DNA from: Corynebacterium sp.
Lineage (GTDB): Bacteria; Actinomycetota; Actinomycetes; Mycobacteriales; Mycobacteriaceae
Assembly (NCBI RefSeq): GCF_030532715.1
Contig: NZ_JAUNKO010000005.1
Location: 62,001-126,000 of the forward strand
Length of the DNA stretch: 64,000 nt
Direction: 5' to 3'
Positions 9,055-16,912 of this stretch are shown here, in pieces. Made by a program: the position numbers and the translations under genes. The notes under the pieces were generated by a model. That model saw only the letters and a program-made list of their open reading frames with translations. It was not told the origin of the DNA and ran no database searches. Positions within the stretch are counted from its first letter, which is position 1; each line of letters opens with the position of its first letter.

Positions 9055-10403
9055 AACGGGGGTTCGTTTGAAGGTGGGGGTGGTGTGCGGCGTTCGTCTC
9101 GACGCCGCCGCACTCGCCGATTTTTCTGCACCCAACTGTAACCCCAGTTTCCTCGGCCGTTTTGTACTGGCGGGTCGGTGTTGTCATCGGCGGGTGTTTT
9201 CCCGGAATGTCTGGTGACAATTCCTTTTTCTATACCGTAGATTCCGGCGAGTGGCCCTTCGGGCACGGTGGTGCCTAAACACACTTGGGTTTCTGCGTCG
9301 GTCCAAGTAATGGATCCATCGAGATCGGCGACGGCCAGTACCCTTCGGTCGGTTTTCATGTTGTGGTGATGCCGGCACAGCGACTGAAGGTTTGAAATTG
9401 TGGTCCAGCCCCCAGCTTCATGGTTAATGACGTGGTCCGCATCGCAATCGTTGGCGTCGACGTCGCAGCCGGGGAACATGCAGTGCCCGTCGCGAAGCTT
9501 TATCAGGTGCCGCTGCTCGGACGTAGGATCGTGGTCCGCGTGGCAAATTTGCGCAACATCCAACGCGTTGCGATACTCCGGGTTCATGGTGGCGATTTCG
9601 GCGCGTTGCTGTTCGGTCAATGCCCCGATTCGGTGCAGGCTGTCGGCTTTGAGCGGAACGTTTGGTTGGAATGATCCCACACCGAACAGTACAACTTTGC
9701 GAGTTTTGCGTCGCTCCTCCTCGTTCCCGCACACGAGTTCTACAAGCGCGTCCACTTTGCCAATGTTTCGCGCGTTGGCGTGCGCGGTGAGGTGTTCATC
9801 GAACTCAGCTGCAATCAGCTCGTCCATTTCAGCGATGACGTAGGCCATTCCCGGATGCGGGCTGAGCACGGTTTCCACGCTGGGTTGCCGAGGTTCAGAC
9901 GCCGCAATGTCCATCACTACCAAGGCGCGCCGCAGCCACAGTTCGATGTTCTTTTGCACGCGACGCGGCGTGGGCAATTGTTGGTTTGCGCGCCGCGGCG
10001 TAAACAGCTCCACAATGTAGGTGTCTAGGCGGGCGAGGATCCGTTTTTCAATCTTTTCGGGAATGTCCTGCAATCCGCGTTCGATGGCGCACATCCATTC
10101 TGGGCCGATGCAGCCGTATGTCAGCGCGTGCTTGCGCAGCATCGGAAGTTGTGTGGTTAACCGATACGCAAACCCTAAAAGGAGTTCAGTTTTTCGCGCG
10201 CCATAGAAACCACTTTCGGCCGCGACTTCGGCAGCGAATTTGGATAATTCGGTGTTGGGAAAGTCAGTTTCCGAAACGCGGCGCATGAGTGCGCGCAGGA
10301 GGATTTTGTTCGTGGCGATACTGATGCGGCCTAAATCATTGGTGACGCATTGAATGGTGTAATACTCTGGTGTTGTTGGCACGCCGGTGGCGATGGTTTC
10401 CAT
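9051..10403 (-). CDS. DUF222 / HNH endonuclease family protein (13E12-repeat type)
   Basis: A 450-residue protein if started at the ATG at 10403, which has a strong ribosome site (GGGAGGG) 7 bases upstream. The first 280 residues form a helical DUF222-like domain. The HNH nuclease lies at about residues 305-345: C-x4-C (CMFPGC), then DADHVINHEAGG and the closing CRHHHNMKTD. This architecture belongs to the 13E12 repeat family found in many copies in actinobacterial genomes and thought to be mobile or defence-related. It sits alone between two cob operons, so it may be an insertion into an ancestral cluster. No flanking repeats were found. Confidence 0.85.
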   Translation of the reverse strand: METIATGVPTTPEYYTIQCVTNDLGRISIATNKILLRALMRRVSETDFPNTELSKFAAEVAAESGFYGARKTELLLGFAYRLTTQLPMLRKHALTYGCIGPEWMCAIERGLQDIPEKIEKRILARLDTYIVELFTPRRANQQLPTPRRVQKNIELWLRRALVVMDIAASEPRQPSVETVLSPHPGMAYVIAEMDELIAAEFDEHLTAHANARNIGKVDALVELVCGNEEERRKTRKVVLFGVGSFQPNVPLKADSLHRIGALTEQQRAEIATMNPEYRNALDVAQICHADHDPTSEQRHLIKLRDGHCMFPGCDVDANDCDADHVINHEAGGWTTISNLQSLCRHHHNMKTDRRVLAVADLDGSITWTDAETQVCLGTTVPEGPLAGIYGIEKGIVTRHSGKTPADDNTDPPVQNGRGNWGYSWVQKNRRVRRRRDERRTPPPPSNEPPF

Positions 10404-10785
10404 TGGGACCCTCCCGCATAATAAGCGTTCTGCCAGTAATTTTACCAACTCCGCAAAGCTGCTACAAGCTTCTCGACGCCGCGTAAAACATCGCCCCCAA
10501 GCAATTTTGCTACCCCCGCTCGACGCGCTGAAAAGGGAAAACAACATCTAGAATAGTTTGCGCAATTGAAGTGCCTGACAGTTATTTTTCTCGGGTTGAG
10601 TCCCATGAAATGCGGTGAGATAGCCCTTGTGAAGCCGTCTCGCGCAGTTCCTGAGAGAAATTGATAAAAAGTTTAGCCAGAGCGTTTTAAAGCTAGAAAT
10701 AAAATACCCGTGACCTTAGACACGTTTTAAAATACACAATGCGGGGGCAGTGCTGCACCCCCGCTATCGTCGGTTATCTGCTAGG
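10404..10785. other. Intergenic region without a gene (382 bp)
   Basis: No reading frame with a ribosome site and recognisable product was seen. The half next to the HNH gene should hold its promoter. The rest is AT-rich and contains the 9-mer CGTTTTAAA twice (10683-10691 and 10723-10731), followed by a G/C hairpin at 10741-10764 listed separately. Confidence 0.5.
10741..10764 (-). terminator. Possible rho-independent terminator after the unknown gene at 10786
   Basis: GCGGGGG at 10741-10747 pairs with CCCCCGC at 10758-10764, with a 10-base loop that can itself pair. Read on the minus strand, the stem is followed by an A/T-rich stretch ending in TTTTAAAA rather than a pure U run, so this is a moderate call. 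Confidence 0.5.
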
Positions 10786-11331
10786 TTATTGGACTTCCGT
10801 CCAGATAGGTACCCATTCCTCCGCGTTCATCGGTGAGGCAATTGCCACGCACCGCAGGACGCGATGCTGCCCATCTTGGTCGAGGACGGGTTGCACAATC
10901 CACGGTGAGGTGACGGTGTAGCCGGCGTCCTCGACGTCGGAAAGGTATTCGCTCGGCAGCCAGGAATCGTTGTAAAGTTCTTCCTTGCGCACGGGGTTCG
11001 GCTTGTCCTGTACGTTGACTTCGAAATAGCCTTGGTCGGCCTCGATGAAAAGCTCCACTACCGTAGGCGCTTCGGTAAAGGGGTAAGCGCTGAGCAGTTG
11101 CAACGTCGCATTGCCCTCAGCGGGATCCGGGTTCAGGACCCACCACCGTGCGGTCGTGTCCGGGAGTGAGGGAATGTTAACCAGTACGGTGGCAATATCC
11201 GCCGCGCTCAAATCCCAATCGCCAATCTGCGTGATCCACGAACGGCCGTCGGCGCGGAGGGTAAAGGTGTCATCGAGATTGTTGATAATGACCGTGAAAT
11301 CTTCAGTTGAGAAGTTAGGAGTGGACAGCAC
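10786..11331 (-). CDS. Hypothetical protein of 181 residues
   Basis: No family was recognised. The frame is open to 11400, but the best start is the GTG at 11331, where AAAAGGA sits 9 bases upstream; this gives VLSTPNFSTEDFTVIINN. The protein is acidic with many beta-type segments, contains a Trp pair (RWWVLNP) near residue 70, and has no signal peptide, membrane segment or nucleotide motif. It lies 80 bp downstream of cobK on the same strand and may be the last gene of that transcript. Nothing ties it to cobalamin. Confidence 0.6.
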   Translation of the reverse strand: MLSTPNFSTEDFTVIINNLDDTFTLRADGRSWITQIGDWDLSAADIATVLVNIPSLPDTTARWWVLNPDPAEGNATLQLLSAYPFTEAPTVVELFIEADQGYFEVNVQDKPNPVRKEELYNDSWLPSEYLSDVEDAGYTVTSPWIVQPVLDQDGQHRVLRCVAIASPMNAEEWVPIWTEVQ

Positions 11332-11410
11332 CTGAGAGAATCCTTTTCGGTGTACAAGTGGGCAACGTGTCCACTCCATAATATGTTGGCATCCACGCAT
11401 CGCAGCGGGT

Positions 11411-12148
11411 TTACACGTTGTAGACCTCGTCGCGTGCTTGTTGGGCAGTATGCACCACCCGCACCTGCGGCCCGCCCGGCAATTGTGGGCGCTGCACCAT
11501 CACCACCGCCACGCCAAGCTCGCGCGCCGCATCGAGTTTCGCGCGCGTGAGGTCCCCACCGGAATTCTTAGTGACTACGCAGTCGATTTGATTGTCGCGA
11601 AGCAGCTGCTTCTCCCCTTCCACGGTAAACGGCCCGCGGGAGAAAATCATACGATGACGCTTCGGTAAATCCACCTCCGGTGGATCTACGCATCGAATCA
11701 CATACAAATTGTGCGGATCACGGGCAAACGCTGCCAATTGCTGGCGGCCCACCGTGAGGAACACGTGGTGGAATTCGCGAGCGACTACCCGCGCCGCCTC
11801 CGCCATATCCGCCACGTTAATCCAGTGGTCACGCGGCTGGGGTTCCCACGCAGGACGGTGCAAAGCTATCAGCGGAATCCCCGTCGCACGTGTAGCCTCT
11901 GCGGCGGAAACGCTGATGCGTTCAGCAAACGGATGAGTAGCATCAATGACTACCTCGACGCGTTCCTCCAACAGCCAGGCAGCCAATCCAGCCGGACCGC
12001 CAAAGCCTCCGATGCGGACCTCACCTACGGGCAGCGCGGGTTGCTTGACTCGGCCGGCAAGGGAGCTGGTCACATGCCAATTATCTGCTTGCAGCAACTG
12101 GGCAAGGTCCCTGGCTTCGCGCGTGCCGCCGAGAATTAATGCGCGCAT
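11411..12148 (-). CDS. cobK: Precorrin-6A reductase CobK
   Basis: This 245-residue protein has the CobK/CbiJ N-terminus (ALILGGTREARDLAQLL), the conserved DATHPFAERIS near residue 70, and VTKNSGGDLTRAKLDAARELGV near the C-terminus. The enzyme reduces precorrin-6A to precorrin-6B with NADPH. It overlaps the 3' end of cobM by 13 bp, so cobL-cobM-cobK form one coupled operon, the same order I recall from M. tuberculosis. Confidence 0.94.
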   Translation of the reverse strand: MRALILGGTREARDLAQLLQADNWHVTSSLAGRVKQPALPVGEVRIGGFGGPAGLAAWLLEERVEVVIDATHPFAERISVSAAEATRATGIPLIALHRPAWEPQPRDHWINVADMAEAARVVAREFHHVFLTVGRQQLAAFARDPHNLYVIRCVDPPEVDLPKRHRMIFSRGPFTVEGEKQLLRDNQIDCVVTKNSGGDLTRAKLDAARELGVAVVMVQRPQLPGGPQVRVVHTAQQARDEVYNV

Positions 12149-12909
12149 GGAATGGTCCTGCCCTCCGCATCGCGGGGGCGATCATTGGAATACAAAAAGC
12201 TATCCGGAAAACCTTCGGCGCCGAGCACGCGACCCACCATAATGATGGCGGTGCGGCTGATACCGGCGGCGCGGACCTTCGCTGCGATATCGGCGAGCGT
12301 GCCACGCAGGATGACCTCCTCGGGCCGTGACGCGAACGCCACGACGGCAGCCGGGCAATCCGAACCATAGTTCGGTTCAAGTTCGGCGACAACACGTTCG
12401 ATGTCATGCGCGGCGAGGTGGATGCATAAGGTGGCACGGGAGGCGCCGAGCGTCGCTAAATCCTCGCCTGCGGGCATTTGGGAGGCGCGGCCGTTGACGC
12501 GGGTGAGGATTACGGTTTGTCCCACCGTCGGCACCGTCAACTCGTGACCGAGTACCGCAGCGGCCGCGGCAAAGGACGGCACGCCGGGCACAATTTCATA
12601 AGGAATACCCAATTCCGTCAGCTTGCGAGCCTGCTCTGCCAACGCCGAATATACGGACGGATCGCCGGATTGCAAGCGGGCGATATCCTTCCCCTCGGAG
12701 TGGGCGCGCTGGAAGATTGCGGTGATTTCAACAAGCGGCATGCGAGCCGTGTTGATGATCTCCGCATCCGGTGGGCAATGTGCAAGCACCTCCGGCGGCA
12801 CAATGCTGCCCGCATACATGCAGATCGGGCAGCTGCGGATCAGCTTGTCTGCCCGTAGCGTCAGCAGGTCCGCCGCGCCCGGCCCCGCGCCAATAAAATA
12901 CACAGTCAC
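12136..12909 (-). CDS. cobM: Precorrin-4 C11-methyltransferase CobM
   Basis: A 257-residue tetrapyrrole methylase. It opens with VYFIGAGPGAADLLTLRA and has the conserved YAGSIVPPE, RLQSGDPSVYSALAEQ and GVPSFAAAAA segments of CobM/CbiF. It methylates C11 of precorrin-4 using S-adenosylmethionine. The start is GTG with GGAGAA 8 bases upstream. It lies one base after the cobL stop. Confidence 0.95.
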   Translation of the reverse strand: MTVYFIGAGPGAADLLTLRADKLIRSCPICMYAGSIVPPEVLAHCPPDAEIINTARMPLVEITAIFQRAHSEGKDIARLQSGDPSVYSALAEQARKLTELGIPYEIVPGVPSFAAAAAVLGHELTVPTVGQTVILTRVNGRASQMPAGEDLATLGASRATLCIHLAAHDIERVVAELEPNYGSDCPAAVVAFASRPEEVILRGTLADIAAKVRAAGISRTAIIMVGRVLGAEGFPDSFLYSNDRPRDAEGRTIPCAH

Positions 12910-12910
12910 G

Positions 12911-14146
12911 TTAGTTGTTCTCCTTGGTCACGCGCCATTGAACGACCGGCAAGGCGGGCTTCATCGTGGTAAACGTGCCCACGTGGTATTCGTGAGCGAC
13001 AGCAATGCGTACCATTTCGCCGCCGTATTGCTTGCGTAGGCGCCAGAGTTTTTGTTCGGATTCTACTGTTACGGCGTTGGCCACTAACCGGCCCCCCACT
13101 GGAAGCGCCGCCCACACCGTTTCGAATAACGCGGGGGAGGTTAACCCTCCGCCTATGAAAATTACGTCTGGGGTTGGGGCGTCAACGCATGCCTTTGGCG
13201 CGGCACCGAGAACCTTCAGCGTGGGTACACCGAGGGCCATGGCGTTGCGGGCTATCCGCGCTTTACGCTCGTGGTTGACCTCGAAACAATATGCGGACAG
13301 TTGCGGTTCGGCGCGCATCGCTTCGATGGCGATGGAGCCGGAACCACCCCCGATGTCCCACAAGGTCTCCCCCGGTCTCGGGGCGAGCGCGGACACAGTC
13401 AAGGCGCGGATGTCGCGCTTGGTGAGCTGCCCATCGTTTTCGTATTCTGCATCCGGCAGTCCCGGCACGCAGCTGTGCGTAGGGCCCTGCGGCACCACCG
13501 CAAGCACGTTCAATTCGCTGACGGGTAATGGGGGCAAGGCGGCGGTGCCATTGAGCTCCTGCTCGTCAGGGCTGCCGAGGTCGCTGAGCACGGTGAGTTT
13601 CGCGGCCTCGTGGCCCACGGCTTGGAGCAGTGCGGCCACCTCACCCACGCTGGTTTCATCGCGGCATAACACCATAAAAGGCTGCCCACCGTCGACGAAC
13701 GGCACGACGCTAGCCACGGGTTTTGTCACCAAGGACACCACGGGGGTGCGATCTACTGCCCATCCGAGGCGGGCGCAGGCGAGCGCAACCGATGACGGCG
13801 CCGAGTGGATGTGCAGACGCTGCGCCCCAAGGATTCGCACCAAGGTGGTGCCAATACCGTGGAACATGGGGTCCCCCGAGGCGAGGACGGCCACGCGGCG
13901 GCCAGCCAGCTCCTCAAATAGCGGCTCGATCGAAGGTACGAGCGGGGACGGCCAGGGGCGGCGTTCGGCGCGACACTGCTCCGGCAGAAGGTTCAATTGC
14001 CGCCACGAACCGACAATCACGTCGGCGTTGATCAGCGCCTGACGCGCCGCGTCCGTTAAGCTTGGGAACCCATCCGCACCGATGCCAACCACCTCAATGG
14101 GGGTATTCGGATCGGTGGGGTGCCGTTTCGCAGCCAATTGCGTCAT
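12911..14146 (-). CDS. cobL: Precorrin-6Y C5,15-methyltransferase (decarboxylating) CobL (CbiE-CbiT fusion)
   Basis: A 411-residue protein started at the ATG at 14146; the frame extends three codons to a TTG. Residues 1 to about 200 form the CbiE-type tetrapyrrole methylase (VVGIGADGFPSLTDAARQAL, VLASGDPMFHGIG). Residues from about 215 form the CbiT-type Rossmann methyltransferase (LWDIGGGSGSIAIEAMRA). Together they methylate C5 and C15 and remove the acetate carboxyl at C12. This is the first cob gene of the minus-strand operon, placed 22 bp after an SDR gene. Confidence 0.94.
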   Translation of the reverse strand: MTQLAAKRHPTDPNTPIEVVGIGADGFPSLTDAARQALINADVIVGSWRQLNLLPEQCRAERRPWPSPLVPSIEPLFEELAGRRVAVLASGDPMFHGIGTTLVRILGAQRLHIHSAPSSVALACARLGWAVDRTPVVSLVTKPVASVVPFVDGGQPFMVLCRDETSVGEVAALLQAVGHEAAKLTVLSDLGSPDEQELNGTAALPPLPVSELNVLAVVPQGPTHSCVPGLPDAEYENDGQLTKRDIRALTVSALAPRPGETLWDIGGGSGSIAIEAMRAEPQLSAYCFEVNHERKARIARNAMALGVPTLKVLGAAPKACVDAPTPDVIFIGGGLTSPALFETVWAALPVGGRLVANAVTVESEQKLWRLRKQYGGEMVRIAVAHEYHVGTFTTMKPALPVVQWRVTKENN

Positions 14147-14168
14147 AGGCAACAATCGTACTGGGTTT

Positions 14169-14885
14169 TTAACGCGGCATGCGGCGCCACACGGGGCGCG
14201 GCACCAAGCGCATCAGCGCCGCAACAAAGCGCAACTTCCTCGGCACCCACAACGTTGCGGACCCAGGGCGACGCATTCGCTCCGCCACGGCACGGGCGAC
14301 ATCTTCCGGATACACCGACAGCGGCGCGGGTTTCATGCCGGCGGTCATGGATCCAATAACAAACCCAGGACGCACCGTAATTACACGTTTGTTTGTACCG
14401 TGCAGGGCGTCGGTAAGCCCTTGGCAAAACGCATCGAGGCCAGCTTTGGTGGAACCGTACACGAAGTTTGGTCGCCGGGCGCGCCAACCCGCGATCGACG
14501 AAAACGCCACGAGTGTTGCAGGCGCAGTTTGAGAGCGCAATTCGTCCGCCAATACCGTGAGCACAGATATTTGAGCCGTGTAGTCCACACTTGCGATTTC
14601 CACGGCGTGGGCCTCGTCGTGTTCCGCGCGGCGCTGATCGCCAAGCACCCCAAACGCCACAATCGCTGTCTCCACTGGGCCGAAACTCAGTATTTGCTTG
14701 ACGACATCGCGGTGCGAGGCGTAATCCGTCGCCTCAAAGGGCACCACTTCCACTTCCGCGACGTTGGGGAGGTGCACCGCTTCTGGGCGACGAGCCGCCA
14801 CGACCACCTTCTGGCCTTCGTACAATTGCTCGACGAGTTCGACGCCGATGTCGCTGGTGCCGCCAAAGAGCACAATGGTACCCAT
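14169..14885 (-). CDS. Short-chain dehydrogenase/reductase (Rv2073c-like, DprE2-like family)
   Basis: A 238-residue classical-length SDR. The cofactor motif GGTSDIG is at residues 8-14, the catalytic Ser lies in FSSIAGW, and the Tyr-x3-Lys is YGSTK near residue 150. The C-terminus is rich in Pro and Arg. The position next to cobL matches Rv2073c in M. tuberculosis. The sequence also resembles the decaprenylphosphoryl-2-keto-ribose reductase DprE2, but the true dprE2 normally sits next to dprE1, so that role is not claimed. Its start codon shares one base with the stop of the peptidase gene upstream. Confidence 0.8.
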   Translation of the reverse strand: MGTIVLFGGTSDIGVELVEQLYEGQKVVVAARRPEAVHLPNVAEVEVVPFEATDYASHRDVVKQILSFGPVETAIVAFGVLGDQRRAEHDEAHAVEIASVDYTAQISVLTVLADELRSQTAPATLVAFSSIAGWRARRPNFVYGSTKAGLDAFCQGLTDALHGTNKRVITVRPGFVIGSMTAGMKPAPLSVYPEDVARAVAERMRRPGSATLWVPRKLRFVAALMRLVPRPVWRRMPR

Positions 14886-16012
14886 TATTGGAGCCCATGG
14901 GGTTGATTATTTACGGATTCGCAGCCGTGTTCAGTGACGATCACGATGTCCTCGATGCGTGCCCCGACGCGGCCTTCAAGGTAAATGCCGGGCTCCACCG
15001 AAAACGCCATGCCGGGCTCCAACACCAGTTCGTTTCCGGCCATGATAAACGGCTCTTCGTGCAGCGACAGGCCAATGCCGTGGCCGGTGCGGTGGATAAA
15101 GTCCTCACCGAAACCTGCTTCGGTGATTACGTCGCGCGCCACGGCGTCGATACTCGCGGCGGTCACGCCGGGGCGAACCGCGCGCACCGCGGCGGCTTGG
15201 GCCTGCTCGAGCACACCGTACAGGCGAGCGAAATCGGGGTCCGCTACCGGTTGCTGAGGGCCGCCCACGATGTAGGTGCGGGTGCAATCCGAATGGTAAT
15301 GCGGGCCGAACGTGCCTCCGATATCCACGACGACGACGTCGCCAAGCTCCAGCACGCGATCCGAGTACGCATGGTGCGGATTGGCGCCGTTTGGCCCGGA
15401 GCCGACGATGATGAAATCCACGCTGGCATGCTCTTGCAGGATCAAACGTTCCAGCTCGGCGGCGACTTGCGCTTCCGTGCGGCCTGGTACCAACAACTCT
15501 GGCACCATGGCGTGCACGCGGTCGATGGCGGCGCCAGCCTCTCGCAGCGCGCTGATTTCCGCTGCGTCCTTGCGCATGAACAGCTCTTTGAGCACATGGC
15601 TCGCGAGAACCGTAGTGCCCTGTAACAACCCCTGCAGCGGAAGCACGTGGTCCGCGGTGAGGGAGGAACCCAGGCCGATGGTCGGGGCCGTGGGCAGGTC
15701 ACCTAATGCGGCCACCGCTAGCGTGTGGGGCGCTTCCCCGTCCACCCAGCCGCAGACTTCGATATCAAGTTCGGGTATTGCGGAATGGGCAAGATCGCCC
15801 CGATCTACTGCGGGCAGCAGCATGGTCGGCGTGCCGGTTGCCGGAATGACCAAACCCGTGAACCGCTCGTAAGTTTGCATCCACGAGCCAGTGAGGTAGG
15901 CCAGTTCCGGACCGGTGCCAAAAATCAAGCCGTCGAGGCCGGCGTCTCGCGCCGCCGCGGCCGCACGGGTAAGGCGATCAGCGTAGACGTGCGTTGGAAA
16001 TAAGGTAGACAT
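14885..16012 (-). CDS. pepE: M24-family Xaa-Pro dipeptidase/aminopeptidase (PepE/PepQ-like)
   Basis: A 375-residue cytosolic peptidase if started at the ATG at 16012 (MSTLFPTHVYADRL); two more ATG codons lie 3 codons upstream. Residues 1-130 form the creatinase-type N-terminal domain. The pita-bread C-terminal domain has the metal ligands in VVDIGGTFGPHYHSDCTRTY, in HRTGHGIGLSLHEEP and in the late Glu residues (FSVEPGIYLEG, ARIEDIVIV). It removes residues preceding proline. M. tuberculosis has pepE (Rv2089c) in the same stretch of the chromosome. Confidence 0.88.
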   Translation of the reverse strand: MSTLFPTHVYADRLTRAAAAARDAGLDGLIFGTGPELAYLTGSWMQTYERFTGLVIPATGTPTMLLPAVDRGDLAHSAIPELDIEVCGWVDGEAPHTLAVAALGDLPTAPTIGLGSSLTADHVLPLQGLLQGTTVLASHVLKELFMRKDAAEISALREAGAAIDRVHAMVPELLVPGRTEAQVAAELERLILQEHASVDFIIVGSGPNGANPHHAYSDRVLELGDVVVVDIGGTFGPHYHSDCTRTYIVGGPQQPVADPDFARLYGVLEQAQAAAVRAVRPGVTAASIDAVARDVITEAGFGEDFIHRTGHGIGLSLHEEPFIMAGNELVLEPGMAFSVEPGIYLEGRVGARIEDIVIVTEHGCESVNNQPHGLQ

Positions 16013-16036
16013 GCGCCCCATCATAGGTGCATCGGA

Positions 16037-16912
16037 CTATTTCCAAATGACAGGCTGCCGCGGGATACCCGCAATGCTGAACCGTTCCAACAGTTCCATG
16101 GCGGTGGCGGCGCCGGGGAAACCCAAGGATTCGCCGATAAGTTTGAGCGTGTCGGCGCCGAGTTCGCGGTAGGTTACCGCACCATCGCGCTTGGCAAGGC
16201 GCTGCCCCGCAGCGTTGAGCACCAGCGGCACGTGGATGTAATGGGGTGTTTCCAAACCCAACAAGTGGGCGAGGTACGCTTGGCGCGGCGCTGAGGAAAG
16301 CAGGTCGTCGCCACGCACAACTTGGTCGACGCCTTGATGCGCATCGTCAACGACCACGGCGAGGTTGTACGCCCAGTCGGCGCGCTTGAGCACCATGTCA
16401 TCCACCAGCCCGCAATATTCCCCCGCGAATTCGTCCGTCACGGTCCACGAATTCACCGTGCTCCGCAAGCGCAGCGCAGGTACCCGACCCTGCGCACGCA
16501 GTACTTCGCGGCGTTGGTCTCGCTCCGCCTCACTCAAGTCCCGGCAGGTCCCCGGATACGACCCCGGCGCCGCATGCGGAGCCGCCGACGCAGTACGAAT
16601 ATCTTTTCGTGAGCAGTAGCATTCGTAGGTGGGCAGCCGACGCAACGCGTCCTCATAAGCGGGAAACCGCGTGTGCTGATACAGCACCTCGCCATCCCAA
16701 TCCAGCCCGATATCCGCGAGGTCCGCCAATTGGCGTTGCGCGGACTGCGCCGAGGACCTGCCGGAATCAATATCCTCCACGCGCATGTAGAACGCGCGTC
16801 CGGTAGAGCGGGCACACAGCCACGCCAGCATCGCGGTGCGCAGATTCCCAAAATGCAAATCTCCGGAAGGCGACGGCGCGTACCGCCCTGCGCCCAACGT
16901 CGAACTAGGCAC
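16037..16912 (-). CDS. gluQ: Glutamyl-Q tRNA(Asp) synthetase GluQ (YadB-like)
   Basis: A 291-residue truncated class I glutamyl-tRNA synthetase paralogue. The HIGH-type motif HFGN follows [11 protein letters not shown] near residue 20, and the KMSKS-type motif is RLAKRDGAV near residue 245. The anticodon-binding domain is absent, as expected for GluQ, which puts glutamate on queuosine 34 of tRNA-Asp. Cys residues in YECYCSR may bind zinc. The start chosen is the GTG at 16912, overlapping the helY stop by 8 bp, because homology begins there; an in-frame ATG lies 11 codons upstream. Confidence 0.88.
   Translation of the reverse strand: MPSSTLGAGRYAPSPSGDLHFGNLRTAMLAWLCARSTGRAFYMRVEDIDSGRSSAQSAQRQLADLADIGLDWDGEVLYQHTRFPAYEDALRRLPTYECYCSRKDIRTASAAPHAAPGSYPGTCRDLSEAERDQRREVLRAQGRVPALRLRSTVNSWTVTDEFAGEYCGLVDDMVLKRADWAYNLAVVVDDAHQGVDQVVRGDDLLSSAPRQAYLAHLLGLETPHYIHVPLVLNAAGQRLAKRDGAVTYRELGADTLKLIGESLGFPGAATAMELLERFSIAGIPRQPVIWK

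Noticed and set aside
10684..10701. GTTTTAAAGCTAGAAATA resembles the start of an engineered Cas9 guide scaffold
   Set aside because: The rest of the scaffold does not follow, no cas genes or repeats are present, and the stretch is simply AT-rich. Chance similarity.
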